Positions 8,034 through 16,225 are shown, counted from the first letter of the stretch. The stretch: 64,000 nucleotides of DNA from an uncultured Paracoccaceae bacterium (GCA_947503175.1 CANNCO010000001.1:992001-1056000); one strand, 5' to 3'. Numbers and translations are program-made. The notes: generated by a model from the letters alone, not told the origin.

Positions 8034-8572
8034 GTCAGCGCCTCCGGCCCCGGATGGCGCCAGATAAGGAGCGTGCCAAGATCCGGATGGGTATGGGCAC
8101 CGTCCCGCGTGGCGCCCATCCGTTTGGCAAGGGCGATCGAGCGGGTGTTGTCGGGGGTCGTGCAGCTGACAACCGTGGACCAGCCCAGCGTATCGTACGC
8201 AAAACGGCGTGCGGCCAGTGCGGCCTCGAACGCGATGCCGCGCCCTTCGGCCTGTTCCGTCAGGCTCCATGCGATTTCCGGCTCGGGCCAGCCCTCGGGG
8301 AACATCAGGCCGCCGACGCCAAGCGTCACGTCGGTGTCGCGATCGGCGATGATCCAGCGTCCGTAACCGCGCATGAGCCAGTGGCCGGCGATGGCGCAGA
8401 GCCAGTCGAACGTGTGGTTGCGGCTATGCGGGCCGCCCACGGTTTTCGAACGGTCCGAGGCGCGGAACTGGGCCATCGGCTCGAAATCCGCGGGCTTCGG
8501 CGCGCGCAGGCGCAGCCGGTCCGTCTCCAGCACCGGGATGCTGAGGGCCGTATGATCGACCGGTGCGTTCAC
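8030..8572 (-). CDS. GNAT acetyltransferase, RimJ/RimL-like (third of three)
   Basis: 180 residues from MNAPVDHTALSIPVLETDRL. The acetyl-CoA region is AWSLTEQAEGRGIAFEAALA, and the family motif reads VVSCTTPDNTRSIALAKRMGA. It overlaps the end of ffh by 4 bases (ATGA) and the next GNAT gene by 4 bases. The three proteins are similar in length and motif order but clearly diverged, suggesting old tandem duplication. Target unknown. Confidence 0.88.
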   Translation of the reverse strand: MNAPVDHTALSIPVLETDRLRLRAPKPADFEPMAQFRASDRSKTVGGPHSRNHTFDWLCAIAGHWLMRGYGRWIIADRDTDVTLGVGGLMFPEGWPEPEIAWSLTEQAEGRGIAFEAALAARRFAYDTLGWSTVVSCTTPDNTRSIALAKRMGATRDGAHTHPDLGTLLIWRHPGPEALT

Positions 8573-10068
8573 TTCTTCTTTCCGAAACCCGAGAGGCCCG
8601 GGGGCAGTGCGGCGCCGCCGCCAAGCCCGGGCAATCCGCCGCCCGCGCCGAGTTGTTTGCGGGCGGCCTCGATCTCGGCCTCGGACGGCATCGCGCCGCC
8701 GCCGGGCATTCCGCCCTTGCCGCCGAACATGCTGCCCATCTGGCGCATCATCCCCTTTTTGCCCATCTTGCCCATTTTCTTCATCATGTCCGACATCTGC
8801 CGGTGCATCTTGAGGAGCTTGTTAAGCTCGGACACTTCCATGCCCGCGCCCGCCGCGATGCGTTTCTTGCGGCTGGCCTGAAGGAGCGTAGGGTTGGCGC
8901 GTTCCTTTTTCGTCATCGACTGGATCAGGGCGATCTGCTGGCGCAGGATCTTGTCGTCGAAGCCCGCCTGATCCATCTGGGATTTCATTTTGCCCATGCC
9001 GGGCATCATGCCCATGATGCCCTCCATCCCGCCCATCTTGAGCATCTGGTCAAGCTGGCCGCGCAGGTCGTTCATGTTGAACTGACCCTTCTGGAAGCGC
9101 TTCATCATGCGCTCGGCCTGTTCGGCCTCGATGGTTTCCTGAGCTTTTTCGACAAGCGCCACGATGTCGCCCATGCCGAGGATGCGACCGGCGATGCGCG
9201 ACGGCTCGAATGTTTCGAGCGCGTCCATCTTTTCGCCAACGCCCACGAACTTGATCGGCTGGCCGGTGACCGCGCGCATGGACAGTGCCGCACCGCCGCG
9301 CCCGTCGCCATCCATCCGGGTGAGCACAACGCCGGTGATGCCGATCTTGTCGTCAAACTCGGTGGCGACGTTCACCGCGTCCTGACCAGTGAGACCATCG
9401 ACGACGAGGAGCGTTTCGCGGGGCTTGGCCACGTCGCGCACCTCGGCGGCCTGCGCGATCAGGTCGGCGTCGATATGAAGCCGGCCCGCCGTGTCGAGCA
9501 TATAGACGTCATAGCCGCCCAGCGTGGCCTGCTGCTTGGCGCGCTTGGCGATCTGAACCGGGCTTTCGCCTTTGACGATCGGCAGGGTGTCGACGCCGAT
9601 CTGCGTACCCAGAATGGCAAGCTGTTCCATCGCCGCGGGGCGGTTGGTGTCAAGCGAGGCCATGAGGACGCGCTTGCCGTCCTTTTCGGCCAGACGCTTG
9701 GCGAGTTTCGCGGTTGTGGTCGTCTTGCCCGAGCCCTGCAGGCCGACCATCAGGATCGGCGCGGGCGGATTGTCGATCTTCAACTCGCCCGGCTCGTCGT
9801 CATCGCCCGCCAGTACATGGACCAGTTCGTCATGGACGATCTTGACGACCTGCTGGCCGGGCGTCACCGACTTAGTGACCGCCTGACCCGTCGCCTTGTC
9901 CTGTACCGCCTTGACGAAGTCGCGGGCGACGGGAAGCGAGACGTCCGCCTCGAGAAGCGCCACACGCACTTCGCGCAGCGCGGTTTTCACGTCATCCTCG
10001 GACAGCGCGCCCTGTTTCGTCAGCCGGTCGAAGACGCCGGAAAGACGTTCGGACAGGTTTTCAAACAT
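8569..10068 (-). CDS. ffh: Signal recognition particle protein Ffh
   Basis: 499 residues starting MFENLSERLSGVFDRLTKQG, the conserved N domain. The GTPase (G) domain carries GLQGSGKTTTTAKLAKRLAE, DTAGR and TRMDGDGRGG; the C-terminal M domain is rich in Met and Gly (GGMEGIMGMMPGMGKMKSQM) and binds SRP RNA and signal peptides. It delivers nascent membrane proteins to FtsY. AAGGGG precedes the ATG at 10068; an upstream in-frame ATG at 10239 lies in the structured leader and is rejected. Three GNAT genes are coupled behind it. I find no SRP RNA gene in the window. Confidence 0.96.
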   Translation of the reverse strand: MFENLSERLSGVFDRLTKQGALSEDDVKTALREVRVALLEADVSLPVARDFVKAVQDKATGQAVTKSVTPGQQVVKIVHDELVHVLAGDDDEPGELKIDNPPAPILMVGLQGSGKTTTTAKLAKRLAEKDGKRVLMASLDTNRPAAMEQLAILGTQIGVDTLPIVKGESPVQIAKRAKQQATLGGYDVYMLDTAGRLHIDADLIAQAAEVRDVAKPRETLLVVDGLTGQDAVNVATEFDDKIGITGVVLTRMDGDGRGGAALSMRAVTGQPIKFVGVGEKMDALETFEPSRIAGRILGMGDIVALVEKAQETIEAEQAERMMKRFQKGQFNMNDLRGQLDQMLKMGGMEGIMGMMPGMGKMKSQMDQAGFDDKILRQQIALIQSMTKKERANPTLLQASRKKRIAAGAGMEVSELNKLLKMHRQMSDMMKKMGKMGKKGMMRQMGSMFGGKGGMPGGGAMPSEAEIEAARKQLGAGGGLPGLGGGAALPPGLSGFGKKK

Positions 10069-10130
10069 CTGCGGCCCCTTTCGCCGGTTTCGGTCTGCCT
10101 CACATAAGGTGAGGCGCGGATAACGCCAAA

Positions 10131-10208
10131 CGCCCCCACGGGCGAGACCTCGCTGGTGGGGGGCGATCCCGGGTACGATCCGGGACCGGAAGCTTTTCGA
10201 CTTCCGGA
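10131..10208 (-). ncRNA. Candidate structured leader or small RNA upstream of ffh
   Basis: Three strong hairpins lie in a row: 10131-10165 (arms CGCCCCCAC and GTGGGGGGCG), about 10167-10186 (TCCCGG and CCGGGA) and 10187-10208 (CCGGAAG and CTTCCGG). A smaller one, GCCTCAC/GTGAGGC, lies at 10097-10115. A promoter with a perfect TTGACA faces this region at 10218-10246, so the RNA would begin near 10210 and run through all of them toward ffh. It has no CCGGAAGGAAGCAGC-like element, so it is not SRP RNA, and it matches no riboswitch I recognise. Confidence 0.45.
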
Positions 10209-10217
10209 ATGGGGGCC

Positions 10218-10246
10218 GTTTAGGGTGCAGACACCCCATGTGTCAA
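10218..10246 (-). promoter_or_regulatory. Predicted promoter of the ffh transcript
   Basis: On the minus strand a perfect -35 hexamer TTGACA (10246-10241) is followed after 17 bases by CTAAAC (10223-10218) as a weak -10. The 17-base spacing and the exact -35 support a housekeeping-sigma promoter starting near 10210. It would drive ffh and perhaps the whole series down to rpmE. Confidence 0.5.
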
Positions 10247-10337
10247 GGGGCCGCGCCCGTTATGAACGACTTGAGATGGTCCCGGGGGCGACCCGCGCTA
10301 GGTCCCGCATCTAGTGACAACCACCGATGTGGCGAGA

Positions 10338-11063
10338 ATGGCCGACACAGTCTTGATCCTTGGCAGCGGACCCGACGCGCCGAGATGTGCCACATGGGAC
10401 CTGACCGGTGTCTCGGAACTGGTCGTGATCAACAATGCGTGGCGGGTGCGGCCGGACTGGACGATCTCGATCCATCCCGATGATTTCCCCGTGGATCGAA
10501 GGCCCGTGGCAGCGGAGGGTCAGCGCATCGTCGGATCGGAGGCGTATGTTCCGGCCCATGCGCCTTACGGCAGCGTGGTTTATGCAGGCGGCACGATGGC
10601 GTTTTCAGCGTCGTACTGGGTGCTTCACGCGCTGCGGCCCACCGTGATCGCCTACCTCGGATGCGACATGGTCTATCCTCCCAAGGGCAGGACGCATTTC
10701 TACGGGACCGGCACGGCGGATCCTTTGCGCGACGATCCGACATTGCAGTCGATCGAGGCCAAGGCGGCGCGGCTTCAGGCGCTGGCCTCGGTTCAGGGTT
10801 GCGCGCTGGTGAACCTGTCGGATGGTGCGTCCCGCCTGCCCTTTCCACGGGCAACGCTGGCCGACTTGCGGGAGACCGCGTTTGCGCCCCTGCCCTTCGA
10901 GGCCGAGAGGGTCGCTGCGATCCGTGCGCGGGAGACGGCGCTTGGGATCGACGTTCCGTCGGGGCGGTACTGGGAGATGCCTGACCTGCTGGACCGCGCG
11001 GCCCTGTCGGAGATTGACGACATGTGGCTGGCTCTGGATGAGGTGCGGTGCGAGACCGCCTAG
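10338..11063 (+). CDS. Conserved hypothetical protein with a nucleotide-binding-like N-terminus
   Basis: 241 residues from MADTVLILGSGPDAPRC; a GTG 24 bases upstream (10314) is an alternative start. The opening strand-loop LILGSGPDA resembles a Rossmann-type or DUF115-like phosphate-binding loop. Later segments YAGGTMAFSASYWVLHALRP and AYLGCDMVYPPKGRTHFYGT recall proteins that handle phage- or sugar-related nucleotide substrates. I cannot assign a function. Its stop codon shares a CTAG with the stop codon of the converging gene at 11060. Confidence 0.75.
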   Translation: MADTVLILGSGPDAPRCATWDLTGVSELVVINNAWRVRPDWTISIHPDDFPVDRRPVAAEGQRIVGSEAYVPAHAPYGSVVYAGGTMAFSASYWVLHALRPTVIAYLGCDMVYPPKGRTHFYGTGTADPLRDDPTLQSIEAKAARLQALASVQGCALVNLSDGASRLPFPRATLADLRETAFAPLPFEAERVAAIRARETALGIDVPSGRYWEMPDLLDRAALSEIDDMWLALDEVRCETA

Positions 11064-11527
11064 CCGACGGCGCTCGCCCAGCTGTTGATGCGGTCGACAA
11101 CATCGCCATGGCTGGCGGAACTGCCCAGATATCTGGTGAAGGGCAGGCGTTCGATCCCATCGGGTGTGTCGACCAGCAGGATGGCACGGTAGGTTTCGCC
11201 CTCATCCGTCTGGGTCGCGAGGCCGGCGCGCAGGGTGCCGGGACCGAACCTGCGTTCGCTCTGGCCCTTGGCGTCCCGGATCGTCAGAACGGCCTGCCCG
11301 TCGGGCATAAGCGTCAGGCGCGTCCGGCGCACACCCAGTTTGAGCGCGAACCAGATGCCGGTTGCAAAGGCACTGCCCGCGACAATCAGGAACAGGTCGC
11401 GTTCGGCCACACCCTGAAACACCATATAGACCGAAAGCAGGCCGAAGCCGATCAGGGCCAGCCCCAGAAACCAGGGGCGGTCCTCGATGACAATCCGATC
11501 CGGCGTATCAACGGTGATCTTCGGCAT
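11060..11527 (-). CDS. Hypothetical membrane protein with two transmembrane segments
   Basis: 155 residues. After a short soluble start (MPKITVDTPDRIVIEDRPW) come two adjacent hydrophobic segments, FLGLALIGFGLLSVYMVF and LFLIVAGSAFATGIWFAL, then a soluble beta-rich domain (TRLTLMPDGQAVLTIRDAKG). The layout resembles bacterial PH-like membrane proteins, but no specific family is certain. It ends against the converging gene with overlapping stop codons. Confidence 0.75.
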   Translation of the reverse strand: MPKITVDTPDRIVIEDRPWFLGLALIGFGLLSVYMVFQGVAERDLFLIVAGSAFATGIWFALKLGVRRTRLTLMPDGQAVLTIRDAKGQSERRFGPGTLRAGLATQTDEGETYRAILLVDTPDGIERLPFTRYLGSSASHGDVVDRINSWASAVG

Positions 11528-11572
11528 GTTGTTACCCCTGCCAGAACATCATGGCAGGGGTATGGCGGCGCG

Positions 11573-12163
11573 TTATGCCGCAAGATCAAGAGCTTCGAGC
11601 TGTGCGTTGGCCGATTTCATCGTCGCATCGGCGTCGATCATGAGCTGGTCGGCGGTCACGAAAGTCACATCCGTGATCCCGATGAACCCAAGGACGTGGC
11701 GGATATAGCCGGTGGCAAAGTCGATCTCGGACCCGGCCTTGGTGCCGCCCGATGCAACGGCCACAATCGCGCGTTTCCCGGTCAGAAGCCCTTCCGGTCC
11801 GGTCTCGGTGTAGCGGAAAGTGACGCCTGCACGGGCGATCATGTCGATCCAGGCCTTCAGCGCCGAGGGCACCCCGAAATTGTAGATCGGCAGGCCGATG
11901 ACGATGGTATCTGCCGCTTTCACGTCGGCAACGAGCGCATCGGACAGGGCCAGCGTGTCTTTCTGCGCGGCGGTGCGATCGTCCGCCGGTGTGAAATTCG
12001 CGCCGATCCACGTTTCGTCGACCTGAGGGACGGGCGTGTCGGCAAGGTCGCGGGTGATGATCGTGGGCGCTGCCGCTTTCGCGAGGATGCGGTCGGTCAG
12101 GTCACGGGAAATCGAGCCGGTCTTGCGGGCCGAGGCGTCGATGCGCAGAACTGTCATGGTCAT
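11573..12163 (-). CDS. azoR: FMN-dependent NADH-azoreductase family protein
   Basis: 196 residues of the flavodoxin-like NAD(P)H dehydrogenase fold. The N-terminal LRIDASARKTGSISRDL binds the FMN phosphate, and GLPIYNFGVPSALKAWIDM is the hallmark AzoR motif; GGTKAGSEIDFATGYIRHVLGF follows (first 20 residues GGTKAGSEIDFATGYIRHVL). These enzymes reduce quinones and azo compounds using NADH and protect against electrophiles. It is divergent from a LysR regulator 111 bases away, a common arrangement in which the regulator controls the reductase. Confidence 0.9.
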   Translation of the reverse strand: MTMTVLRIDASARKTGSISRDLTDRILAKAAAPTIITRDLADTPVPQVDETWIGANFTPADDRTAAQKDTLALSDALVADVKAADTIVIGLPIYNFGVPSALKAWIDMIARAGVTFRYTETGPEGLLTGKRAIVAVASGGTKAGSEIDFATGYIRHVLGFIGITDVTFVTADQLMIDADATMKSANAQLEALDLAA

Positions 12164-12274
12164 GGGTCGGATCCTGTTCGTGATGTTTCGCTATGTCGTT
12201 GGATATGTCTCTTGCCCTTCCGAACGAAACAGCGATAATCGGACAGGCTATGTTCAACCACGCACAGGTTTGAG

Positions 12275-13159
12275 ATGGAAAACTGGGACGAGATCCGCAC
12301 CGCCTATCATGTGGCCCGTGTCGGAACGGTCAGTGGGGCCGCCGACGCGCTGGGCGTACACCATGCAACGGTGATCCGGCATATCGACGCGCTGGAGGGT
12401 CGTTTGGGGGTGAAACTGTTCCAGCGCCATGCGCGCGGCTATACGCCGACCGAAGCGGGGGCCGATCTGATGCTGGTGGCGCAGGCGACCGACGACCAGA
12501 TCACCCAGCTGGTTGGACGGATCAAGGGCCGCGGTGACGATGTGTCGGGCGAGTTGGTGGTGACCTCGCTTGCGTCGATCTCGCCCCTCGTGACGCCGAC
12601 ACTGGTGGCGTTTCAACGGCAGCATCCGGGCCTGATCGTGCGCTATCTGACCGGTGACCGGGTGTTTCGGCTTGAATATGGCGAGGCACATGTGGCGATC
12701 CGCGCGGGCAGCGCCCCCGACCAGCCCGACAATGTGGTCCAGCCTTTCGGAAAGCTTGAAATCGGGCTTTACGCAAGCAGGGAATACGTGGCGCGAAAGG
12801 GCAAACCGGCGGACGAGACCGATCTTGACGGCCATGAGTTCGTGGGTGGTGACAGCGAGAATTCGCGCGCGCCGTTCAATGCGTGGCTGCGCAATACGGT
12901 TGCCAAGGATCAGATCGTGTTCCGGCTGGCCGACAATATCATGTTCCGCGACGCGATCCTGGCCGGGGCGGGCATCGGGTTCATGTCGAAGTGGGATGCC
13001 GACCGCTGCGACGGGCTGGTCGAGATATTTCCGCCGCGCGACGAATGGTCGGCGCCGTTCTGGCTCGTCACCCATGTGGACCTGCACCGGACGACCAAGG
13101 TGCAGACTTTCCTGCGGTTTCTGAAGGAAGAAGCGAAGGGGTGGCATATTGGTCTTTGA
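12275..13159 (+). CDS. LysR-family transcriptional regulator
   Basis: 294 residues. An N-terminal winged helix (MENWDEIRTAYHVARVGTVS, then ALGVHHATVIRHIDALEGRL) is followed by a LysR substrate-binding domain. It faces azoR across a 111-base gap, so azoR is its likely target; the effector is unknown. The start ATG follows CAGGTTTGAG. No clear T-N11-A site stands out in the gap. Confidence 0.9.
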   Translation: MENWDEIRTAYHVARVGTVSGAADALGVHHATVIRHIDALEGRLGVKLFQRHARGYTPTEAGADLMLVAQATDDQITQLVGRIKGRGDDVSGELVVTSLASISPLVTPTLVAFQRQHPGLIVRYLTGDRVFRLEYGEAHVAIRAGSAPDQPDNVVQPFGKLEIGLYASREYVARKGKPADETDLDGHEFVGGDSENSRAPFNAWLRNTVAKDQIVFRLADNIMFRDAILAGAGIGFMSKWDADRCDGLVEIFPPRDEWSAPFWLVTHVDLHRTTKVQTFLRFLKEEAKGWHIGL

Positions 13160-13213
13160 CGAAGGTCAAGTTGGTTTTTTTGCCCGCGTGATAGGCAGGT
13201 GGCAGAGGGACAG

Positions 13214-13708
13214 ATGCCAGCTGCAACAACAAAAGCCGAACTGCTTGCCGTTTGCGAGAAGGAATACAACAAGCTCCGCACCACGATCGACTGGGTCGAG
13301 GGGGCGTTGGCGCGGCGTCCATTCGAGGACGGCATCACGATCAAGGACATCGTTGTTCACCGGGTCCACTGGATCGACCTTTTCCTGAAATGGTGGAAGG
13401 ACGGACAGGCAGGCTTGCCCGTCCATATGCCTGCCGAGGGGTATAGCTGGGGCGATCTGAAAGCCTATAATGCGGATCTGAGGGCACGCACGAAGTCGGT
13501 GTCATGGCGGGACGCGCAGATGCAGCTAGCCGAGCGCCATAAGGCGTTGATGGACCTTCTGAACAGTCTGGACGACAAGGCGCTTTATGGCGGGCCCATG
13601 AAGGGCGGGAACGGCAAATGGACGACCGGCCGCTATGCCGAAGCATCCGGGTCCAGCCATTACCGGTCGGCCAACAAGTTCATTCGGAAGTGCCTGCGCG
13701 AGGCTTAG
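13214..13708 (+). CDS. ClbS/DfsB-family four-helix bundle protein
   Basis: 164 residues from MPAATTKAELLAVCEKEYNK; AGAGGGA before this ATG favours it over a GTG 15 bases upstream. The helical pattern with IVVHRVHWIDLFLKWWKDGQ and the C-terminal SGSSHYRSANKFIRKCLR matches ClbS/DfsB proteins. ClbS itself inactivates the genotoxin colibactin, but most family members have no known substrate, and no colibactin-like cluster is present here. Confidence 0.85.
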   Translation: MPAATTKAELLAVCEKEYNKLRTTIDWVEGALARRPFEDGITIKDIVVHRVHWIDLFLKWWKDGQAGLPVHMPAEGYSWGDLKAYNADLRARTKSVSWRDAQMQLAERHKALMDLLNSLDDKALYGGPMKGGNGKWTTGRYAEASGSSHYRSANKFIRKCLREA

Positions 13709-13714
13709 GCACTG

Positions 13715-14125
13715 CTATTCCTGCAGCCCAGCCAGATACTCCGTGAGTGCAAGAACGCGGAACCTGACAAAGACATCCGACTCTTCGTCACGAAAGTCCG
13801 GGTTGGCGCCGCGCTGGCCGCGCATCTTGTAGCGGTTTCCCCAGACCGGCATTTCACGGCTGCCATGCGGCCCGGTCGTCATTGTCCCGTCGATCGTCGA
13901 ATAGACGGCGGTGACGGGAAACACCCCATCATTGCCCGCCGAAAGCTGTGTCAGATCCGGCAGGGAGCCAACGAGGAAACCCGCCATCGGGCCACCGCCC
14001 TTTCCGTCGGCGCCGTGGCATGACGCACAGCTGTTCATGTATTCGGTTTCGCCAACCGACTGGGCGCCTGCGGCGACCGGAGCAAGCGTCAATGCGAGAA
14101 TGCATGCGATAACGTTCCGTCTCAT
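13715..14125 (-). CDS. Periplasmic c-type cytochrome
   Basis: 136 residues from MRRNVIACILALTLAPVAAG, a Sec signal peptide ending about residue 22 (AGA-QS). The single heme-attachment motif is CASCHG, near residue 33, and the distal Met ligand is probably in SREMPVWGNRY. A good GGAGGACGGT site precedes the ATG at 14125; a longer reading from 14197 has no such site. It converges with the ClbS-like gene, 6 bases apart. The redox partner is unknown. Confidence 0.88.
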   Translation of the reverse strand: MRRNVIACILALTLAPVAAGAQSVGETEYMNSCASCHGADGKGGGPMAGFLVGSLPDLTQLSAGNDGVFPVTAVYSTIDGTMTTGPHGSREMPVWGNRYKMRGQRGANPDFRDEESDVFVRFRVLALTEYLAGLQE

Positions 14126-14233
14126 ACCGTCCTCCATCATTCTGTTGGTACGGTAAGGGTCCGGTAAGGATCGCCATCCCGCAATGATAAATATCAATTT
14201 CAGAATGTATTTCTGATGGGCCCGGAGGCGTGA

Positions 14234-14587
14234 TCAGCCTTGGTTCGTCGCAGGCCTGTCGCGACCTTCGGTCAGCTCCGCCTCCAGAAACCGCTCGAAG
14301 GCGTCAAGGTTGACCGCCTCGAACTGACCAAAGCTTTGCATCCAGATCGACGCATCGCGGAGCGCGTCCGGTTCCAGTTTGCACCACTTCACGCGGCCCC
14401 GCTTTTCCTGACTGATCAGCCCCGCGCGGGTCAGGATGCCCAAGTGTTTCGAAATTGCCGCCAGCGACATCTCGAACGGTTCGGCGACGTCCGTGACCGC
14501 CATGTCATCCTCCAGAAGCATCACGAGGATCGCCCGGCGGGTGGGATCGGCAAGGGCCGAGAAGACGGTATCGAGCGCGTGGTCCAT
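14234..14587 (-). CDS. ArsR-family transcriptional repressor
   Basis: 117 residues with the ArsR winged helix: VFSALADPTRRAILVMLLED, then the recognition helix MSLAAISKHLGILTRAGLIS. It lacks the metal-binding ELCVCDL motif of true ArsR/SmtB sensors, so it belongs to the SdpR-like branch. A perfect palindrome, GTCAACCA-CC-TGGTTGAC, lies 31 bases upstream of its start, between it and the divergent methyltransferase. It therefore probably represses both directions. Confidence 0.9.
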   Translation of the reverse strand: MDHALDTVFSALADPTRRAILVMLLEDDMAVTDVAEPFEMSLAAISKHLGILTRAGLISQEKRGRVKWCKLEPDALRDASIWMQSFGQFEAVNLDAFERFLEAELTEGRDRPATNQG

Positions 14588-14618
14588 GCCCCTGCCCTAC
14601 GCCTTGGCCGCCCGAAGG

Positions 14619-14636
14619 GTCAACCACCTGGTTGAC
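14619..14636. promoter_or_regulatory. Probable ArsR-type operator
   Basis: A perfect 8-bp inverted repeat, GTCAACCA and TGGTTGAC, separated by CC, sits between the divergent arsR and methyltransferase genes. CAACCA-type palindromes fit SdpR-like ArsR binding sites, and its position next to both starts suggests one site controlling both. Confidence 0.65.
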
Positions 14637-14683
14637 TGTCGGAGTGCCACCGGCCAGCGTGAATCGGGTTGAAGGAGGCACAG

Positions 14684-15322
14684 ATGGCGAAGTTCACGAA
14701 GTCCGATACGAAGGCGGGAAGCATCTATGACGACACCGCTCAGCTTGGGTCGGAAAAGGTCTATGACGACTGGGCCGAGGGCTATGACCGGGATACGGCA
14801 GTCCTTGGGTTCCGTCTTCCGGGCCTTGCGGCCGGGTTCGTCGCGCGCCATGTGCCGAAAGGGTCCGGTCCGATCCTCGATGCCGCTGCGGGGACGGGCT
14901 TGATCGGCGGCTATCTTCAGGGGTTGGGATATGGCGATGTGCATGGGCTGGATGTTAGCGCGGGCATGTTGCGGGTCGCGAAATCTACGGGAGCTTATGG
15001 CGGGGTCACGCAGCACGACCTGTCCGATCCACTGCCCTTTGACGATGACAGCTTTGCCGCGGCCCTGATCATTGGCGCGCTGGGTCCGGGGCACGCGCCG
15101 CCGGAATGCCTGACCGAACTGGCCCGCGTGGTGCGTCCGGGCGGTGTCGTCATCTTCAACGTGGTTGCGGCATCGCAGGCCGAACAGGGGTTCCCCGCGT
15201 TGATTGCGGGTCTGGAGACAGCGGGGCGATGGGCCAAGGTCGACGAGAGCCCGGAATGGGACTGCTATAACAGCCCGGACGAAAGCGTCGGGACCATTGC
15301 CTATGTCTTTGAGGTGACCTAG
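14684..15322 (+). CDS. Class I SAM-dependent methyltransferase
   Basis: 212 residues from MAKFTKSDTKAGSIYDDTAQ behind a strong GGAGG site. The SAM-binding motif I is ILDAAAGTGLIGGYL, motif II DVHGLDVSAGMLRVAK, and a later ARVVRPGGVVIFNVV strand completes the Rossmann-like fold of the UbiE/SmtA group. It is divergent from the ArsR-like regulator and shares its operator region, so its expression is likely derepressed by the unknown ArsR ligand. A DMT exporter follows after 24 bases. Confidence 0.9.
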   Translation: MAKFTKSDTKAGSIYDDTAQLGSEKVYDDWAEGYDRDTAVLGFRLPGLAAGFVARHVPKGSGPILDAAAGTGLIGGYLQGLGYGDVHGLDVSAGMLRVAKSTGAYGGVTQHDLSDPLPFDDDSFAAALIIGALGPGHAPPECLTELARVVRPGGVVIFNVVAASQAEQGFPALIAGLETAGRWAKVDESPEWDCYNSPDESVGTIAYVFEVT

Positions 15323-15346
15323 CAATCCGCCCTGGGAGGGCCGTTC

Positions 15347-16225
15347 ATGACATTGCGCGACTGGCTGCTGATCACCGTGATCGGGATCGGCTGGGGATCC
15401 TCGTTTCTGTTCAATGCCATCCTGTTGCAGGATATGGGGCCCTTGAGCATCTCTGCCGGGCGCATCCTGTTCGGGGCGCTCGCGTGCTGGGTCTATGTCA
15501 TTGCGACGGGCCGGATGACCCGGATCGACGCGGTTCTGCTGGGCAATCTTCTGGTACTGGGCGTGGTGATGTATGCCGTTCCGTTTTCGCTTTATCCCAT
15601 CGCGCAAGAGCATATTGCGAGCGGTGTGACCGGTATCGTGAACGCAATGACACCGATCATGGTGGTGATCGTGTCGCATCTGTGGCCAGGCGGCGAACGA
15701 GCAACCGTACTGAAGTCGTTGGGGGTCGTCTGCGGGTTTACGGGGATCGTTTTGCTGGCATGGCCCGCACTGGGACAAGGGTCGGAGCTTTGGGCGATCG
15801 TGACCGCGTGGAGTGCGACGCTGTGCTATGCCCTTGCGCTGAACTGGTCGCGGCGGGTGCGGAATCTGCATAGCTCGGTTCAGGCGGCTATGGGATTGAG
15901 TCTGGCCTTTGCCGTGATCGGGCCCGTCGCCCTGCAGATGGAGGGCGTGCCCCATGTGGTCGGGTTCAGCCACTGGGCCGCGCTGATCTTTATGGGGAGC
16001 GTTCTGACCGGTGTTTCCTTCCTGATCATGTGGTCGATCATTCCGCGGGTCGGGGCGACGAATGCCTCGACGGTGACGTTCATCGCGCCTGTTTCCGCCG
16101 TCCTATTGGGGGCGGTCGTGCTGGGCGAACAGATCCTGCCCGCGCATCTTCTGGGCGGGCTGACGATCTTTCTCGGGCTCTTGCTGGTGGACGGGCGGCT
16201 GTTCCGCAGGATTAAACTCAACTGA
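15347..16225 (+). CDS. DMT-superfamily (EamA) transporter
   Basis: 292 residues with about ten hydrophobic segments in two EamA repeats; the first opens MTLRDWLLITVIGIGWGSSF and the second starts near LWAIVTAWSATLCYALALNW. DMT proteins move small metabolites such as amino acids or purines across the inner membrane. It follows the methyltransferase by 24 bases and is probably under the same ArsR-type control, so methyltransferase and exporter may act on the same compound. Substrate unknown. Confidence 0.9.
   Translation: MTLRDWLLITVIGIGWGSSFLFNAILLQDMGPLSISAGRILFGALACWVYVIATGRMTRIDAVLLGNLLVLGVVMYAVPFSLYPIAQEHIASGVTGIVNAMTPIMVVIVSHLWPGGERATVLKSLGVVCGFTGIVLLAWPALGQGSELWAIVTAWSATLCYALALNWSRRVRNLHSSVQAAMGLSLAFAVIGPVALQMEGVPHVVGFSHWAALIFMGSVLTGVSFLIMWSIIPRVGATNASTVTFIAPVSAVLLGAVVLGEQILPAHLLGGLTIFLGLLLVDGRLFRRIKLN

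Noticed and set aside
8563-10107. 514-codon open reading on the plus strand opposite ffh
   Set aside because: Shadow of ffh; composition is His/Leu/Ala-rich with no motif, and ffh has full GTPase and M-domain signatures.
10131-10246. SRP (4.5S) RNA gene next to ffh
   Set aside because: The required GGAAGGAAGCAGC-like apical region is absent on both strands, although the region is structured.
13715-16225. Genomic island or integrated element around the arsR and cytochrome genes
   Set aside because: No integrase, tRNA-flanking repeats or composition break was visible; genes look like ordinary chromosome.
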